Below are positions 20,347-29,132 of a stretch of DNA of 64,000 nt, in pieces. The notes below the pieces were generated by a model that did no database searches, was not told the DNA's origin, and worked only from the letters and a program-made list of their open reading frames with translations. The translations under genes were made by a program, and so were the position numbers. Every line of letters begins with the position of its first letter. Position 1 is the first letter of the stretch. Where the stretch lies: assembly GCA_030374765.1 (NCBI GenBank), contig JARGXX010000047.1, forward strand, positions 1 to 64,000. The letters run 5' to 3'. This DNA is from Agarophyton chilense. Lineage: Eukaryota; Rhodophyta; Florideophyceae; Gracilariales; Gracilariaceae.

Positions 20347-20576
20347 TGTGAAACACGTACAACATCCATCAGTGACGTACAGATTGACATAACCAGTACG
20401 TCACCTTAAGTGTCCGGAAGGTCGCATAGTATCCCTATATAAATCCGGCACGTTATCCTCGGAGCTCTTCCGAGAGCTCCAGGCAGACCCTTTGTGCCGA
20501 CTATTTCTTGTGTTGAGATCGCTCCCCACACTGCACACGTATGAACTTCAACAACATGTCCGAAGCTCAACTTACA
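20347..20576 (+). mobile_element. Solo LTR, 230 bp, with 5-bp target duplication
   Basis: Begins TGTGAAACACG and ends CTTACA. It is flanked by ACCGC on both sides (20342-20346 and 20577-20581). The paralogous unit at 42384-42388 has a single ACCGC in uninterrupted sequence (CTGTACCGCATCC), which is the empty site. The insert has a TATA box and no internal coding region, so it is a solo LTR left by LTR-LTR recombination. The family is not matched elsewhere in the window. Orientation is inferred from the TATA box. Confidence 0.88.
20436..20444 (+). promoter_or_regulatory. TATA box of the solo LTR
   Basis: TATATAAAT, 90 bp into the 230-bp LTR, consistent with the U3/R promoter position of an LTR read on the plus strand. 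Confidence 0.6.
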
Positions 20577-20581
20577 ACCGC

Positions 20582-22102
20582 ATCCTTGCACAAAGGCCTT
20601 GTATCATTGTGTGATGCATGAAGACCAAGCCAAGTTCTATCAGAGTGCAGTGAAAGAAACAGAAGACTTTTGAATACACCATGTCAATGATGATCGCGTA
20701 GAAACAGTCGGCCTTGGGTTGGGAAACAAAAGAGCACGGCGTTGAGCGTGCAAGAATGAAGCGACGAAACAAGAATCCGTGCTGGGCAAGTGCTACCGCG
20801 GGAGCCTCTCGGCATTTCAGAGCTTAAGATGTCTTATTACACTGCATTTTGGTTGTTAGTCTTAATCTCGGGTCTATATTCAACCATTTATTGAAGCTTT
20901 CTTACAAGTACCTTTCAACAACGAACAACTCTTCTACTCTTAAAATTTCTGTTGCCACGAAAACTTAGTGCAAAATAAATATCTACTTATGATAAGCTGC
21001 TACGCAACCATAGCAGCTAATGCAGTTTGCAATTCATATTAGTACAGAGATTCTGGGCACAATTCAGACTTTTTTGGGGCACAAGCTTCAGTATACAATC
21101 TGGCCCTTCATGCTGCGCGTGGGTGCTGCTGGAGCTTACGGTGTCGCCACCGTGTGGAGAAAGGAACTTGTGCGCACTTGATGCAGAAGACGAAAGCCAC
21201 AGTTTGAATAATAAGTCAATACTCAAACGGCGGCATTGGTGGTATTTTCATTCCCCAGAACTCTCACATCTGTATCAAGGGTCCCATCCGTATTGCACTC
21301 GGTTCACGTTTTGGAACGTAGAGCCGTCCCGAGCAGTCTACTCCCAGTGAATCAGTCACGTTCTTTAACGCTGTGCAGACATTGTGCATCCTTCCAGCCA
21401 ATCACTCAAAAAAAGTATGAAGTTTCTTGTATGGAAGAGTGCCTATTCCGAGAACATTGCTTTCTAGCGATAAGAGAATCGGCAGTGTGCGCGTACTGAT
21501 TGTATTAAAAGCGGTGTGACGATGAATCGAAGATCTGAATGAACTGGTCTGTCCGATCAATTTCAAAGACAACGTAAACAGGACCGGTCGCGAAGAGTGA
21601 TCAAGGAACATGAAAAAAATATCGTTGCATGTGTAACAAATAGAGCCCTTGACGTCGAGCACGGTTTTCGCCCAGCTCCTGTCAGTCCTGTGTGCCATCA
21701 GACTGGACGGTGATCCGAATCCAAGCTGTCCGCTGTCGGCAGCGATGCTGTGTCGGAGCAACTGCGAAATATGCTGCAACGAACTGCAGTTTGTGCGAAC
21801 CAAAGCACTCTTTAAGCAGCCACCGAGTCTGCTGCTCTCATTTCTACGAGGTTGAGATAACTGGGCCTTTTCCCGCCACAATGACGGAATTCTGTCTACT
21901 GGCTTTTAGCGATTTGAAAATGGGGGGGAGGAAAACAATTTCGTAGATGAAAAATGCGCCACACAGCTGTAACAAAATCTTGCGCACAATCGCAGGCCTT
22001 TCCTAGCGACATAAGTAGGAGATATTCTTGAGTTAGGCGCAAACGGCACTCATAAAGCGCTTCAGACTGACGGCTCATAGACCTCACGCAAAGCATGCCA
22101 CA
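20582..22102. other. Region without recognisable gene
   Basis: 20582-20830 is homologous to 42389-42660 in the mosaic unit. 20831-22102 contains a 159-aa minus-strand open frame (21402-21881) and a 107-aa plus-strand frame (21027-21350), neither recognisable. The right end was contiguous with 28815 before the gypsy insertion, so the last few hundred bases may belong to the copia LTR remnant seen at 28815-29132. Confidence 0.4.
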
Positions 22103-22107
22103 GTAAC

Positions 22108-22287
22108 TGTCGGGCACGTGTAGCGCGCATGCGCCACACGTGTCGACGTAGTGCATAACGAGCTCGCCGCCGCTCGCGCCCGATATTTTAGAGGCGCGAG
22201 AGCGGCGGCGGCTCTTAAGGAAAAAGGTAGGCAACAGTGGGAAGAAAAGAAAAGGATACGCTTGCCCCTACAGACAAGCGCTTTTCA
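22108..22287 (+). repeat. Gypsy 5' LTR, 180 bp
   Basis: Begins TGTCGGGCACGTG and ends GCGCTTTTCA. It contains an inverted pair around CGCCGCCGCTCGCGCC and GCGAGAGCGGCGGCGG (about 22168-22213), able to form a GC-rich hairpin with the loop GATATTTTAGA. Confidence 0.95.
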
Positions 22288-22829
22288 TGGTACCGCATCC
22301 AAGGTCTGACATCGAGAGAAAAATGGCAGTCCTCACAGGTACATGTTGTGTTCGATGGCGCGGCAACTTCAGATGTTGCGCGCTTTTTCTTTGCGTACGA
22401 AAACTTTGTCACCCTAGGCAAGTCCGACGAGGATCGGGCAGTGCAGCTGTTATGCCACCTCGAGGGTGACGCGTTTGACTTCTACAACCGCAATTTCGCT
22501 GTTGATGGCAGTCTCACTAGCGCAGCGAGCAATTACGGTTTTATAAAGGCTAGGATGAATACGGAGTTCAAACGGACTCCAAAGCCGGAAGATGAAGTTC
22601 ATGAGGCCGTTTCCGGACGACTCGACCCTGCCGATATTCAGAGGTCGCTTTTGCAGTTAGAAGCTCTCTACAAAAGAGTTGGGTTCAACGAAACCGCGTC
22701 GTTTGGACTTTTTTGCAACGCAGTCGCCGCCGTTCCACACATGGCGCAGTTCGTGATGTTCGGGCTCCGGATGACTATCAGTCGTTGAAAAAGGCTATAA
22801 GAGATTACGAAAGCGGCCGAAGGCATTTT
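22237..22829 (+). pseudogene. Gypsy gag, frameshifted
   Basis: The frame opens after a TAG at 22228 inside the LTR and would start with GTG at 22237, with no ATG until well inside the capsid region. It reads HVVFDGAATSDVARFFFAYE and AVQLLCHLEGDAFDFYNRNF, typical of retrotransposon Gag capsid. It leaves frame near 22765 (DDYQSLKKAIRDYES continues in the next frame) and again near 22815, where the long downstream frame takes over. Two indels therefore separate capsid from nucleocapsid and pol. The missing ATG could reflect mutation, a spliced leader or non-AUG initiation. Confidence 0.85.
22288..22302 (+). promoter_or_regulatory. Gypsy primer-binding site
   Basis: TGGTACCGCATCC starts at the base after the LTR. 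It begins with TGG, complementary to the CCA end of a tRNA. I cannot name the tRNA. The site lies inside the open gag frame. Confidence 0.6.
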
Positions 22830-25800
22830 TGTCTCCGCCTGATCTTAGTGTCTCACCTCAGGTGCCAACGAGGAAGATACTCCGCCGTGCCGATGCTCCG
22901 TCCGGAACTGCACAGCAGTTGGAGAGCAAGGTGGACCAGTTGGCGGGAGAGTTCGAAGAGCTGACAATGCTCGTGAGGAAAAAGTTCGAGGGTACATCGG
23001 GATTATCTGACAAGGGCTGGACTTGCAGTTACTGCAACAAGCCCGGTCATGGAGCGAACCGCTGCCCATCTAACTCTCACTGTAATACGAGGTGTAGACG
23101 ATGCGGCAAGTTTGGCCATCAGGAAGAGACCTGTTGGTCTAAATCGAAGCAGGAAGAGAAGCGAGCAGTTGGGTTCAGTGGAGTGAAGTCGGAATCCGCA
23201 GAAGGACTGAAGATCAAGAAGAATGAAGAAAAAGATCATGTGGCCGTGGTACAGGAAGCTCCGGCCGTGAAAGATGTGGTCGCCGCAGCGAAGAGGAACG
23301 CAGACGGTGAGGCCCTACCGAAGCAGCCCCGGACTGGAATCATGGGCATTGATGCCTTGGTTAACAAGAGCCGTGGAGCCTTTCGCAAGGTTGCTGCCCT
23401 GAAGGGCAAGAAGAAATCGAGGAAACCGAAGAAGGGCAAAGGGACAGCACAAGGCCTCCAGGACCAGGTGGGCAAGTATAATGTGATGGCCGAGTTGGCC
23501 TATGCCTCGTCTGGCCTAAGCTTTGGCCAGTTGTTGCGTGGGGATGCCGATGAGGCAAGGAAGCGGTTGAAGCACCTATTGTCGGGGAAAGTTCCGATAA
23601 GGCACGCTTCCGTCCTCCATGCCACTAGCCTACCACTTCGCCTGAAGGTAGTGGCCATCAAGCTGTACGGAACTGACGCCAATGCCCTCTTGGATTCGGG
23701 GGCAGTTCCGAACCTCCTGTCCTGGGAGATGTGTGACCATTTGACCCTGACGCCCTCGCCGACGAGCAGGAGGGTGACGGTGGCCGATGGGAGTGTCGCA
23801 GACGTTCTGGGTTGCGTGAACGGAGTTTCAGTTTCATTTGGGAAGATGGGAGTCCCCTTGGACTTCTTGGTGGTGAACAATACGCCGTTCGATGTGATAA
23901 TTGGATGCCCGACCCTCGAGGCCCTGCAAGCTCAGCTAGACTTTAGCAGACGGCAGGTGAGCCTCATGATCGGGGCGGAACAAGTCCTGTTGCAGTTGTA
24001 CAATGAGCCACCGGTGGTGGACGGAGCTCGCACCGATTGCGAGGACTTTGTGTCGCCGGACGACTCGGAACCGGATGTGTTTCCCGCTGAGTCTGGATCT
24101 TCCAGTTCCGGCTCAGCGGGCGAGTCAGAGAGCGAGTCGGAGTTGGTACTAGCAGTACTCGACAGGGAGCCTCATGAGCCTGACCTGGCGGGCGTCGATT
24201 CAGACGTCCCATCGTCAGGGGAAGACGAAGAGAGTGCACGGTCGGCGTTGTTGTCCTCGAAGATGGCGCACCTGCGCCCAGACGTTCAGAAGCAGATGAC
24301 GGACTCCCTGAAGGAGACCGACATTATTGCCTGGAGTAGTGGCGATCTCAGTCCAGCGGATGTGCCCGTTAAGCACAGTTTTGAGCTGACGGACGAGAAG
24401 CCGCTCTACTCAAAGGTGCGAAGGATGCCCCCGAGGCACAACGCCGTGATCAGGAAAGAAGTGAATGAGCTATTGAAGACGGGAATCATTACCCCGTCCA
24501 GCTCTGCTTGGTCCTTTCCAGTGGTCATAGCGACCAAGAAGGATGGCAATCCGAGGTTCTGCGTTGATTACCGACAGCTGAACCGGGTGATGAAGCCAGA
24601 CCGCTGGCCTCTCCCGAAGATTGAAGAGATCTTCGACGACCTCGTTGGGTCGAAGGTCTTCACGACGTTAGACCTTTTCACAGGTTACTGGCAGGTCTGC
24701 ATGTCGGAGGCCTGCAAAGAAAAGACGACGTTCGTCTGTCGTTACGGCACCTACAAGTTTGAGGTGATGCCGTTCGGGCTGATGAATGCCCCCTCTACAT
24801 TTCAGAGAATGATGGATGAGGTGTTGCGGGACCTGCCCTTCGTTATGGTGTACGTTGACGACGTCGTCATCTTCTCCAAGACGATGGATGAGCACCTGGC
24901 CCATTGTCGGGAGGTGTTCCGCAGGATTGGTCTCGCTAGTTTGAAGGTGAAGGTGACGAAGTGTAGCTTCGCACAATCTGAGATCAAACTCCTTGGCCAT
25001 GTGATTGATGGGAACGGCATCCGGGTGGACGTTGATAAGATCGCCGACATTGTGGAGGCCCCCGTCCCGAGAAACAAGACAGAGCTCAGGAGCTTCCTTG
25101 GTCTGGCGGGGTACTATCGAAGATTCATCAGAGACTTCGCCAAGAGTTCGGCGGTGCTGCATGCCGCCACTTCGGCGAAGAAGAAGTTCGAGTGGAACCC
25201 CGAGATGCAGGTCGCGTTTGAGGATCTCAAAAAGAAAATGACGACGCCGCCGGTGCTAACCTTTCCCGACTTCGACTCTCCTTTCATTGTCGAGACTGAT
25301 GCTTCGGGTGTGGCATTGGGGGCTGTCCTCAGCCAAAAGAAAGAGGATGGGAAAGTGCACCCCATCCAGTACGCGTCTAGGTCTATGACGCCTGCGGAGA
25401 GGAACTATGCTACCTGTGAGAGGGAGGCATTGGCAGTTGTGTTCGCCCTGAAGAAGTTTCGGGTGTACCTGCTGTCGTCAGTCCCCTTCACGGTTCTTAC
25501 CGATCACCAGGCCCTTCAGTATGCCTTCCGGAAGAAGGATGTGCATGGAAGGTTGGCAAGGTGGCTGGACCTATTTGCGGAGTACGAGTTTGAAATCAAA
25601 TACCGCCCGGGAGTCGCCAATGGGGCCCCCGATTACTTGTCGCGGATCCAGGCCGAGGAGAAGGGACCTGGACGTGATGAAACCGGACGAGAACAAGGGT
25701 TAGTCGCGACCATTACTTGGTCGGACCCGCGTTTGGACGGACTGGAAGAAGGGCTGCTAAACGTCGCGAGGTTTCTCTCCGGGGCCCTCGTGCACGAAGA

Positions 25801-26275
25801 AGATGCGGACGCAAGGAGAGCCGTCCGTAGAAGGGCGAAGTCGTTCATGTTGTGGAACAACACTTTGTTTCACAGGGAGGCCGGAGGTCTCCGCGCCGTC
25901 CCACCGATGGGGGAGCGTGGAAAAGTGATTCAGATGTTCCATGATGACATTGGTCACTGTGATGTCGCTGCGACACGGAGATTCATCCGGGAAAGGTTCT
26001 GGTGGCCGGGCGTCCTCAAGGACGTGACCTCGTACGTGCGTGGATGTTACCAGTGTCAGAGGGCGGCAAGGCTGCCCACCTATCGCACTAACCTCCGCAC
26101 CCCTGTCAGCGGACTCTTCGAGACGGTCTCCCTGGACTTCGCAGGTCCGTTTCCAGCGTCAAAGGGGAAGAAGAAGTTCCTCATCATCGCGGTGGAGCAC
26201 TTGACTGGGTGGCCCATAGCACGGGTCACCAAAACCTCGGTCGCAGACACGGTGGTCGAGTTTGTGAAGGAATAA
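22829..26275 (+). CDS. Gypsy nucleocapsid-protease-RT-RNase H-integrase polyprotein, truncated by a stop
   Basis: A 1148-codon frame. Residues 66-79 and 89-102 are two CCHC zinc knuckles (CSYCNKPGHGANRC, CRRCGKFGHQEETC). A Lys-rich linker follows. The protease active site LLDSGA has Asp289, with IIGCPTLE downstream. RT has FCVDYRQLNRV, LDLFTGYWQV, MPFGLMNAPSTFQ and YVDD at 675-678. RNase H has TDASG (Asp824) and LTDHQALQY. The integrase zinc domain ends in GCYQCQ, followed by the first catalytic Asp in SLDFAGPF (codon 26134-26136). A TAA at 26273-26275 then stops the frame between the first and second catalytic Asp. The start is not an ATG, as expected for a pol reached by fusion to gag. Confidence 0.92.
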   Translation: MSPPDLSVSPQVPTRKILRRADAPSGTAQQLESKVDQLAGEFEELTMLVRKKFEGTSGLSDKGWTCSYCNKPGHGANRCPSNSHCNTRCRRCGKFGHQEETCWSKSKQEEKRAVGFSGVKSESAEGLKIKKNEEKDHVAVVQEAPAVKDVVAAAKRNADGEALPKQPRTGIMGIDALVNKSRGAFRKVAALKGKKKSRKPKKGKGTAQGLQDQVGKYNVMAELAYASSGLSFGQLLRGDADEARKRLKHLLSGKVPIRHASVLHATSLPLRLKVVAIKLYGTDANALLDSGAVPNLLSWEMCDHLTLTPSPTSRRVTVADGSVADVLGCVNGVSVSFGKMGVPLDFLVVNNTPFDVIIGCPTLEALQAQLDFSRRQVSLMIGAEQVLLQLYNEPPVVDGARTDCEDFVSPDDSEPDVFPAESGSSSSGSAGESESESELVLAVLDREPHEPDLAGVDSDVPSSGEDEESARSALLSSKMAHLRPDVQKQMTDSLKETDIIAWSSGDLSPADVPVKHSFELTDEKPLYSKVRRMPPRHNAVIRKEVNELLKTGIITPSSSAWSFPVVIATKKDGNPRFCVDYRQLNRVMKPDRWPLPKIEEIFDDLVGSKVFTTLDLFTGYWQVCMSEACKEKTTFVCRYGTYKFEVMPFGLMNAPSTFQRMMDEVLRDLPFVMVYVDDVVIFSKTMDEHLAHCREVFRRIGLASLKVKVTKCSFAQSEIKLLGHVIDGNGIRVDVDKIADIVEAPVPRNKTELRSFLGLAGYYRRFIRDFAKSSAVLHAATSAKKKFEWNPEMQVAFEDLKKKMTTPPVLTFPDFDSPFIVETDASGVALGAVLSQKKEDGKVHPIQYASRSMTPAERNYATCEREALAVVFALKKFRVYLLSSVPFTVLTDHQALQYAFRKKDVHGRLARWLDLFAEYEFEIKYRPGVANGAPDYLSRIQAEEKGPGRDETGREQGLVATITWSDPRLDGLEEGLLNVARFLSGALVHEEDADARRAVRRRAKSFMLWNNTLFHREAGGLRAVPPMGERGKVIQMFHDDIGHCDVAATRRFIRERFWWPGVLKDVTSYVRGCYQCQRAARLPTYRTNLRTPVSGLFETVSLDFAGPFPASKGKKKFLIIAVEHLTGWPIARVTKTSVADTVVEFVKE

Positions 26276-27013
26276 ATAGTTCGTCCATTTGGCCCTCCTC
26301 GCACGGTTGTCTCTGATAACGCGAATGCGTTCACGGCGGGTGTTGTCGAGGCGTTCAATAAGAAGCACGGGATATCTTGGAGGACAGTGCTCCCCTATGC
26401 CCCGATGGCAAACGGTAGGGCGGAGAGGATGGTCGGGACGATCAAAGGCGCGGTGAAGAAGATCGTATTACAAGGAACGCTGGACTGGGAAAAGGCCCTG
26501 CCCAGCGTCTTGTACGGGTATCGTAGGAGAGACCGAAGGGTGGTGCCGTCTCCTTTCGAGCTATTGTACGGGGTTCGCCCCCGCATGATGGCGACGGATG
26601 CCGTGGCACTGTTGCCCTGCGCCACTCCGAGCCAAAGAGCACTGGAGGTCTTGAGCATGAGCGGAGAGCGGTCAATGATGGTTGCGAGATCCAGCAACCC
26701 CCAGCTGACGAAGGGGAAGATCGAGAAGTACGTGGTGGGAGAAGAAGTGCTGGTAGCGCACGGTCCGGCGTTCAACAAGGCCAAGGAGTGGCCCGCTTTC
26801 GACTCCTACTACTATGGCCGATGCAGGGTTGTGAAAGCTGCTCATCCGCGCTACGAGCTGCAGTCCTCGACCGGGCGGGTCACTCGCAGTGCCATACACG
26901 CGAGGAGGCTGAAGACGTACAGATGTCAGCCTCTGCACCTGCAGAGACCAGTGTCGCCCGTCTCGTGCTGCTGCAGCGCGAAGCACGGACCGGTTCACTG
27001 TGGAAGTCAGTAG
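26276..27013 (+). pseudogene. Gypsy integrase C-terminal half, same frame beyond the stop
   Basis: Continues in the same frame as the upstream pol after the TAA. It holds the second Asp in VVSDNANAF (codon 26314) and the Glu in NGRAERMVG (26422), spaced D-X35-E. The conserved PFELLYGVRPR segment and a C-terminal SH3-like region (YYYGRCRVVKAAHPRYEL) follow. No chromodomain is seen. Only one nonsense change separates it from a full integrase. Confidence 0.9.
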
Positions 27014-27051
27014 CACCGGTAGGAAGAGAAGTGGTCGAAGGTCTTTGTTCC

Positions 27052-27393
27052 GAACCTAAGTGAAGGCGGACAAGCCACGAAGCGCGAAAGAAGAAGAAGC
27101 TTGGATCTGAACCTAAGTAATGATGGACAAGCCATAAAGCGCGGAAGAAGAAGAAGCTTGGATCCGAACCTAAGTGATGGTGGACAAGCCATAAAGCGCG
27201 GAAGAAGAAGAAGCTTGGATCCGAACCTAAGTGATGGTGGACAAGCCATAAAGCGCGGAAGAAGAAGAACCTGGAATCCGAACCTAAGTAAATGTGGACA
27301 AGCCATGAAGCGCAGGCGAAGATGACGCTTGGATCCGAAACTCAGTGAAGGTGGACAAGCCCAGCGTGCAGCGAAGAAAGAATCTCAAACCCG
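27052..27393 (+). repeat. 57-bp tandem repeat in the gypsy 3' region, six units
   Basis: GAACCTAAG (or GAAACTCAG) recurs at 27052, 27109, 27166, 27223, 27280 and 27337, exactly 57 bp apart, with GGACAAGCCATAAAGCGCGG in each unit. A more decayed unit appears near 27445. Because 57 is 19 codons, every frame reads a 19-aa repeat (plus strand: LSDGGQAIKRGRRR). The central units are nearly identical, which indicates recent expansion. Confidence 0.95.
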
Positions 27394-27663
27394 AGAGAAC
27401 ATTAACGAGCCGAAACAGCAGAAGAAGAAAGAAGTTGGGTCCGAACCTAAGTGAAGGTGGAAAAGCCATGGAACGTTAGAGAAGAAGAATCTTTAGGACG
27501 CATAAGGCTGAGCTAAAGCCGAAGAAAATTTGAGACTAGATTCAAGCTGAAGAAAGGCGGACTAGTGATGACAGGGTGTGTAAAGTTCTCTTATCTCGGT
27601 CACGTAGGGATGCTCCCCTCCGCAGAGTCGAAAGAACTCCTTGCAGAGGCTAGAAGATACCGC

Positions 27664-28659
27664 TCAGTGCCGTAGAAGATTAAGCGGTTGACGGGTGGGA
27701 GAAGAAATAGACTTTGATATTTCTACAGGTGACGGAGGTGGCGGGTGGAGCTGCGTCATTGGAACTACAGGAAGAGAAGAGGTGTCGCAAGTACTGGCAC
27801 GGACAGAGATTATGTTCAGGTGATGACTGGCCGTTGCCACCCGTTTCACATTGGGCGAAGGGTAACCCCGCGTCGATGAGGCTGACGCACGAGAATTCTT
27901 TGCGCTCCGCGTTGGTCCAGCGGCCGTCATTTGGGCAGTAGTAGACCGCCGCTGCGCGGGTGAATGACCACTGTGGTCAGCATGCGGTTCTTCACGACCT
28001 TGTGCAGAGGAAGCTGAAGATCGAGCTGTCGGTTGGAATGCTCGAGATTCAGAGAGTTGCGAGGTACCTTTGCACCTATGCCCTTCTCGAAGATGCTTTT
28101 GGTTGCAAGCACGCGGATGCTGATGCACGGTCAAAAAAAAGGGTTTGGTAGGCTGCCTGGAGGACGATGTAGTCCTCGGACTTACCGGATTGAAGGAAGG
28201 AGAGACAGGAGTCGAGGTGTCTTGCTCACTGCTCCTAGACCTCTCTTCCTGGCGCGAGGCCTTGCGGCGCGCTCTGTAGGCAGCCCGCAGTCGACCCTTG
28301 TCGCCCTGCGCCACCCCGTTCGGAAGCTTAAGAGTTACCGGAGCTATCTCTGATTCCGGCGGCGCTGGGGCATGGGGACTACGGGCGTTCATCGCGCGTC
28401 GCGGCATCGTGGGGAGGAAGGAGTAAGGAAGCTGTGGGGGCCGCCGTAAAGGACGGGAGAAGGTGGAGCAGTCGTGGGTTGCGCGGTGGTTGAGCTTAGA
28501 GGAAAGTGGGGAGCGACGACGCGCGCAAGATACTAGTGCGCGGTTGCTCCAGCAGACAGTGCGGGCTGGAGGTTGGCGGTTCCTTCCACTTGTCCTGTGC
28601 CACGGTGGCGCAGGCTTTGGGGGGGACCGTGTCGGGCACGTGTAGCGCGCATGCGCCAC
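27664..28659 (-). CDS. Long antisense ORF in the gypsy 3' region, 331 aa
   Basis: An ATG at 28659, inside the 3' LTR on the opposite strand, opens a 331-codon frame. The product is Arg/Ser/Pro-rich and looks disordered, with no recognised domain. The region is GC-rich, which lengthens chance frames. Its placement between integrase and 3' LTR, antisense and starting in the LTR, resembles accessory ORFs described in some plant LTR elements and antisense genes of some retroviruses. That is analogy only. Confidence 0.35.
   Translation of the reverse strand: MAHARYTCPTRSPPKPAPPWHRTSGRNRQPPARTVCWSNRALVSCARRRSPLSSKLNHRATHDCSTFSRPLRRPPQLPYSFLPTMPRRAMNARSPHAPAPPESEIAPVTLKLPNGVAQGDKGRLRAAYRARRKASRQEERSRSSEQDTSTPVSPSFNPVSPRTTSSSRQPTKPFFLTVHQHPRACNQKHLREGHRCKGTSQLSESRAFQPTARSSASSAQGREEPHADHSGHSPAQRRSTTAQMTAAGPTRSAKNSRASASSTRGYPSPNVKRVATASHHLNIISVRASTCDTSSLPVVPMTQLHPPPPSPVEISKSISSPTRQPLNLLRH
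28614..28629 (+). promoter_or_regulatory. Gypsy polypurine tract
   Basis: A G-rich run (TTTGGGGGGGACCG) ends at the base before the 3' LTR, the position of the plus-strand primer. Confidence 0.65.
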
Positions 28660-28809
28660 ACGTGTCGACGTAGTGCATAACGAGCTCGCCGCCGCTCGCG
28701 CCCGATATTTTAGAGTCGTGAGAGCGGCGGCGGCTCTTAAGGAAAAAGGTAGGCAACAGTGGGAAGGAAAGAAAAGGGTACGCTTGCCCCTACAGACAAG
28801 CGCTTTTCA
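28630..28809 (+). repeat. Gypsy 3' LTR, 180 bp
   Basis: Same ends as the 5' LTR. Four differences are visible by eye, two in the hairpin stem (GAGGCGCGAG in the 5' LTR, GAGTCGTGAG here) and two in the purine-rich stretch downstream. It is followed by the GTAAC duplication. Confidence 0.95.
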
Positions 28810-28814
28810 GTAAC

Positions 28815-29132
28815 TATGAAAATTACGGTTTGCAAATGTTATGGAACCTTCATCGCTACGGTTAGGCTGGCGCCTTGCTGTAAATATATCCATATAGAAA
28901 TAGCAGGGATTTACTAATGTGTCAGCCTAATGCGTTGTTGGAAATTGTATGTGACCAATCAGGTACACCTACATATACTTCCTGACTGTGACGGACAACG
29001 GTGGTCGTTCTCTTTACTCTTGGGTGCGACGCCGGTCGAGACTATGTCTAGTGCAGTGTTGCACGTGTGTCTCGTGTGTGTGCAGTCTAGCTGCGCTGAA
29101 AAACTGCCATCAGCGTGGGTTGTTTGTGCAGT
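28815..29132 (-). repeat. Probable copia 3' LTR remnant
   Basis: Lies directly downstream (minus strand) of the copia RNase H fragment. A purine run GCAGGGAAA is followed by TGCTAGACTGCACA on the minus strand, a plausible tract-LTR boundary near 29136-29140. The motif GCTAGACTGCACA occurs twice within 60 bp. The gypsy element at 22108-28809 inserted next to or inside this sequence, so the rest may lie below 22107. Confidence 0.4.

Larger units (their letters stand above)
22108..28809 (+). mobile_element. Ty3/gypsy retrotransposon, complete ends, 6.70 kb
   Basis: LTRs of 180 bp at 22108-22287 and 28630-28809 differ at about four positions. Direct 5-bp target duplications GTAAC lie at 22103-22107 and 28810-28814. 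The order is gag, protease, RT, RNase H, integrase, which defines Ty3/gypsy. An unusually long 1.6-kb 3' region follows, with a 57-bp tandem repeat and an antisense ORF. Coding damage is small: no ATG for gag, two frameshifts late in gag and one stop in integrase. It is therefore a young but non-autonomous copy unless recoding occurs. Confidence 0.95.

Noticed and set aside
24668-25162. 164-aa minus-strand ORF inside gypsy pol
   Set aside because: Shadow of the RT region; no domain and no separate support.
27101-27325. 74-aa basic repeat peptide
   Set aside because: Entirely the 57-bp repeat read in one of its open frames; no evidence of a separate gene.
27052-27393. CRISPR array
   Set aside because: The 57-bp units are contiguous without variable spacers, lie inside a eukaryotic retrotransposon and have no cas genes nearby.
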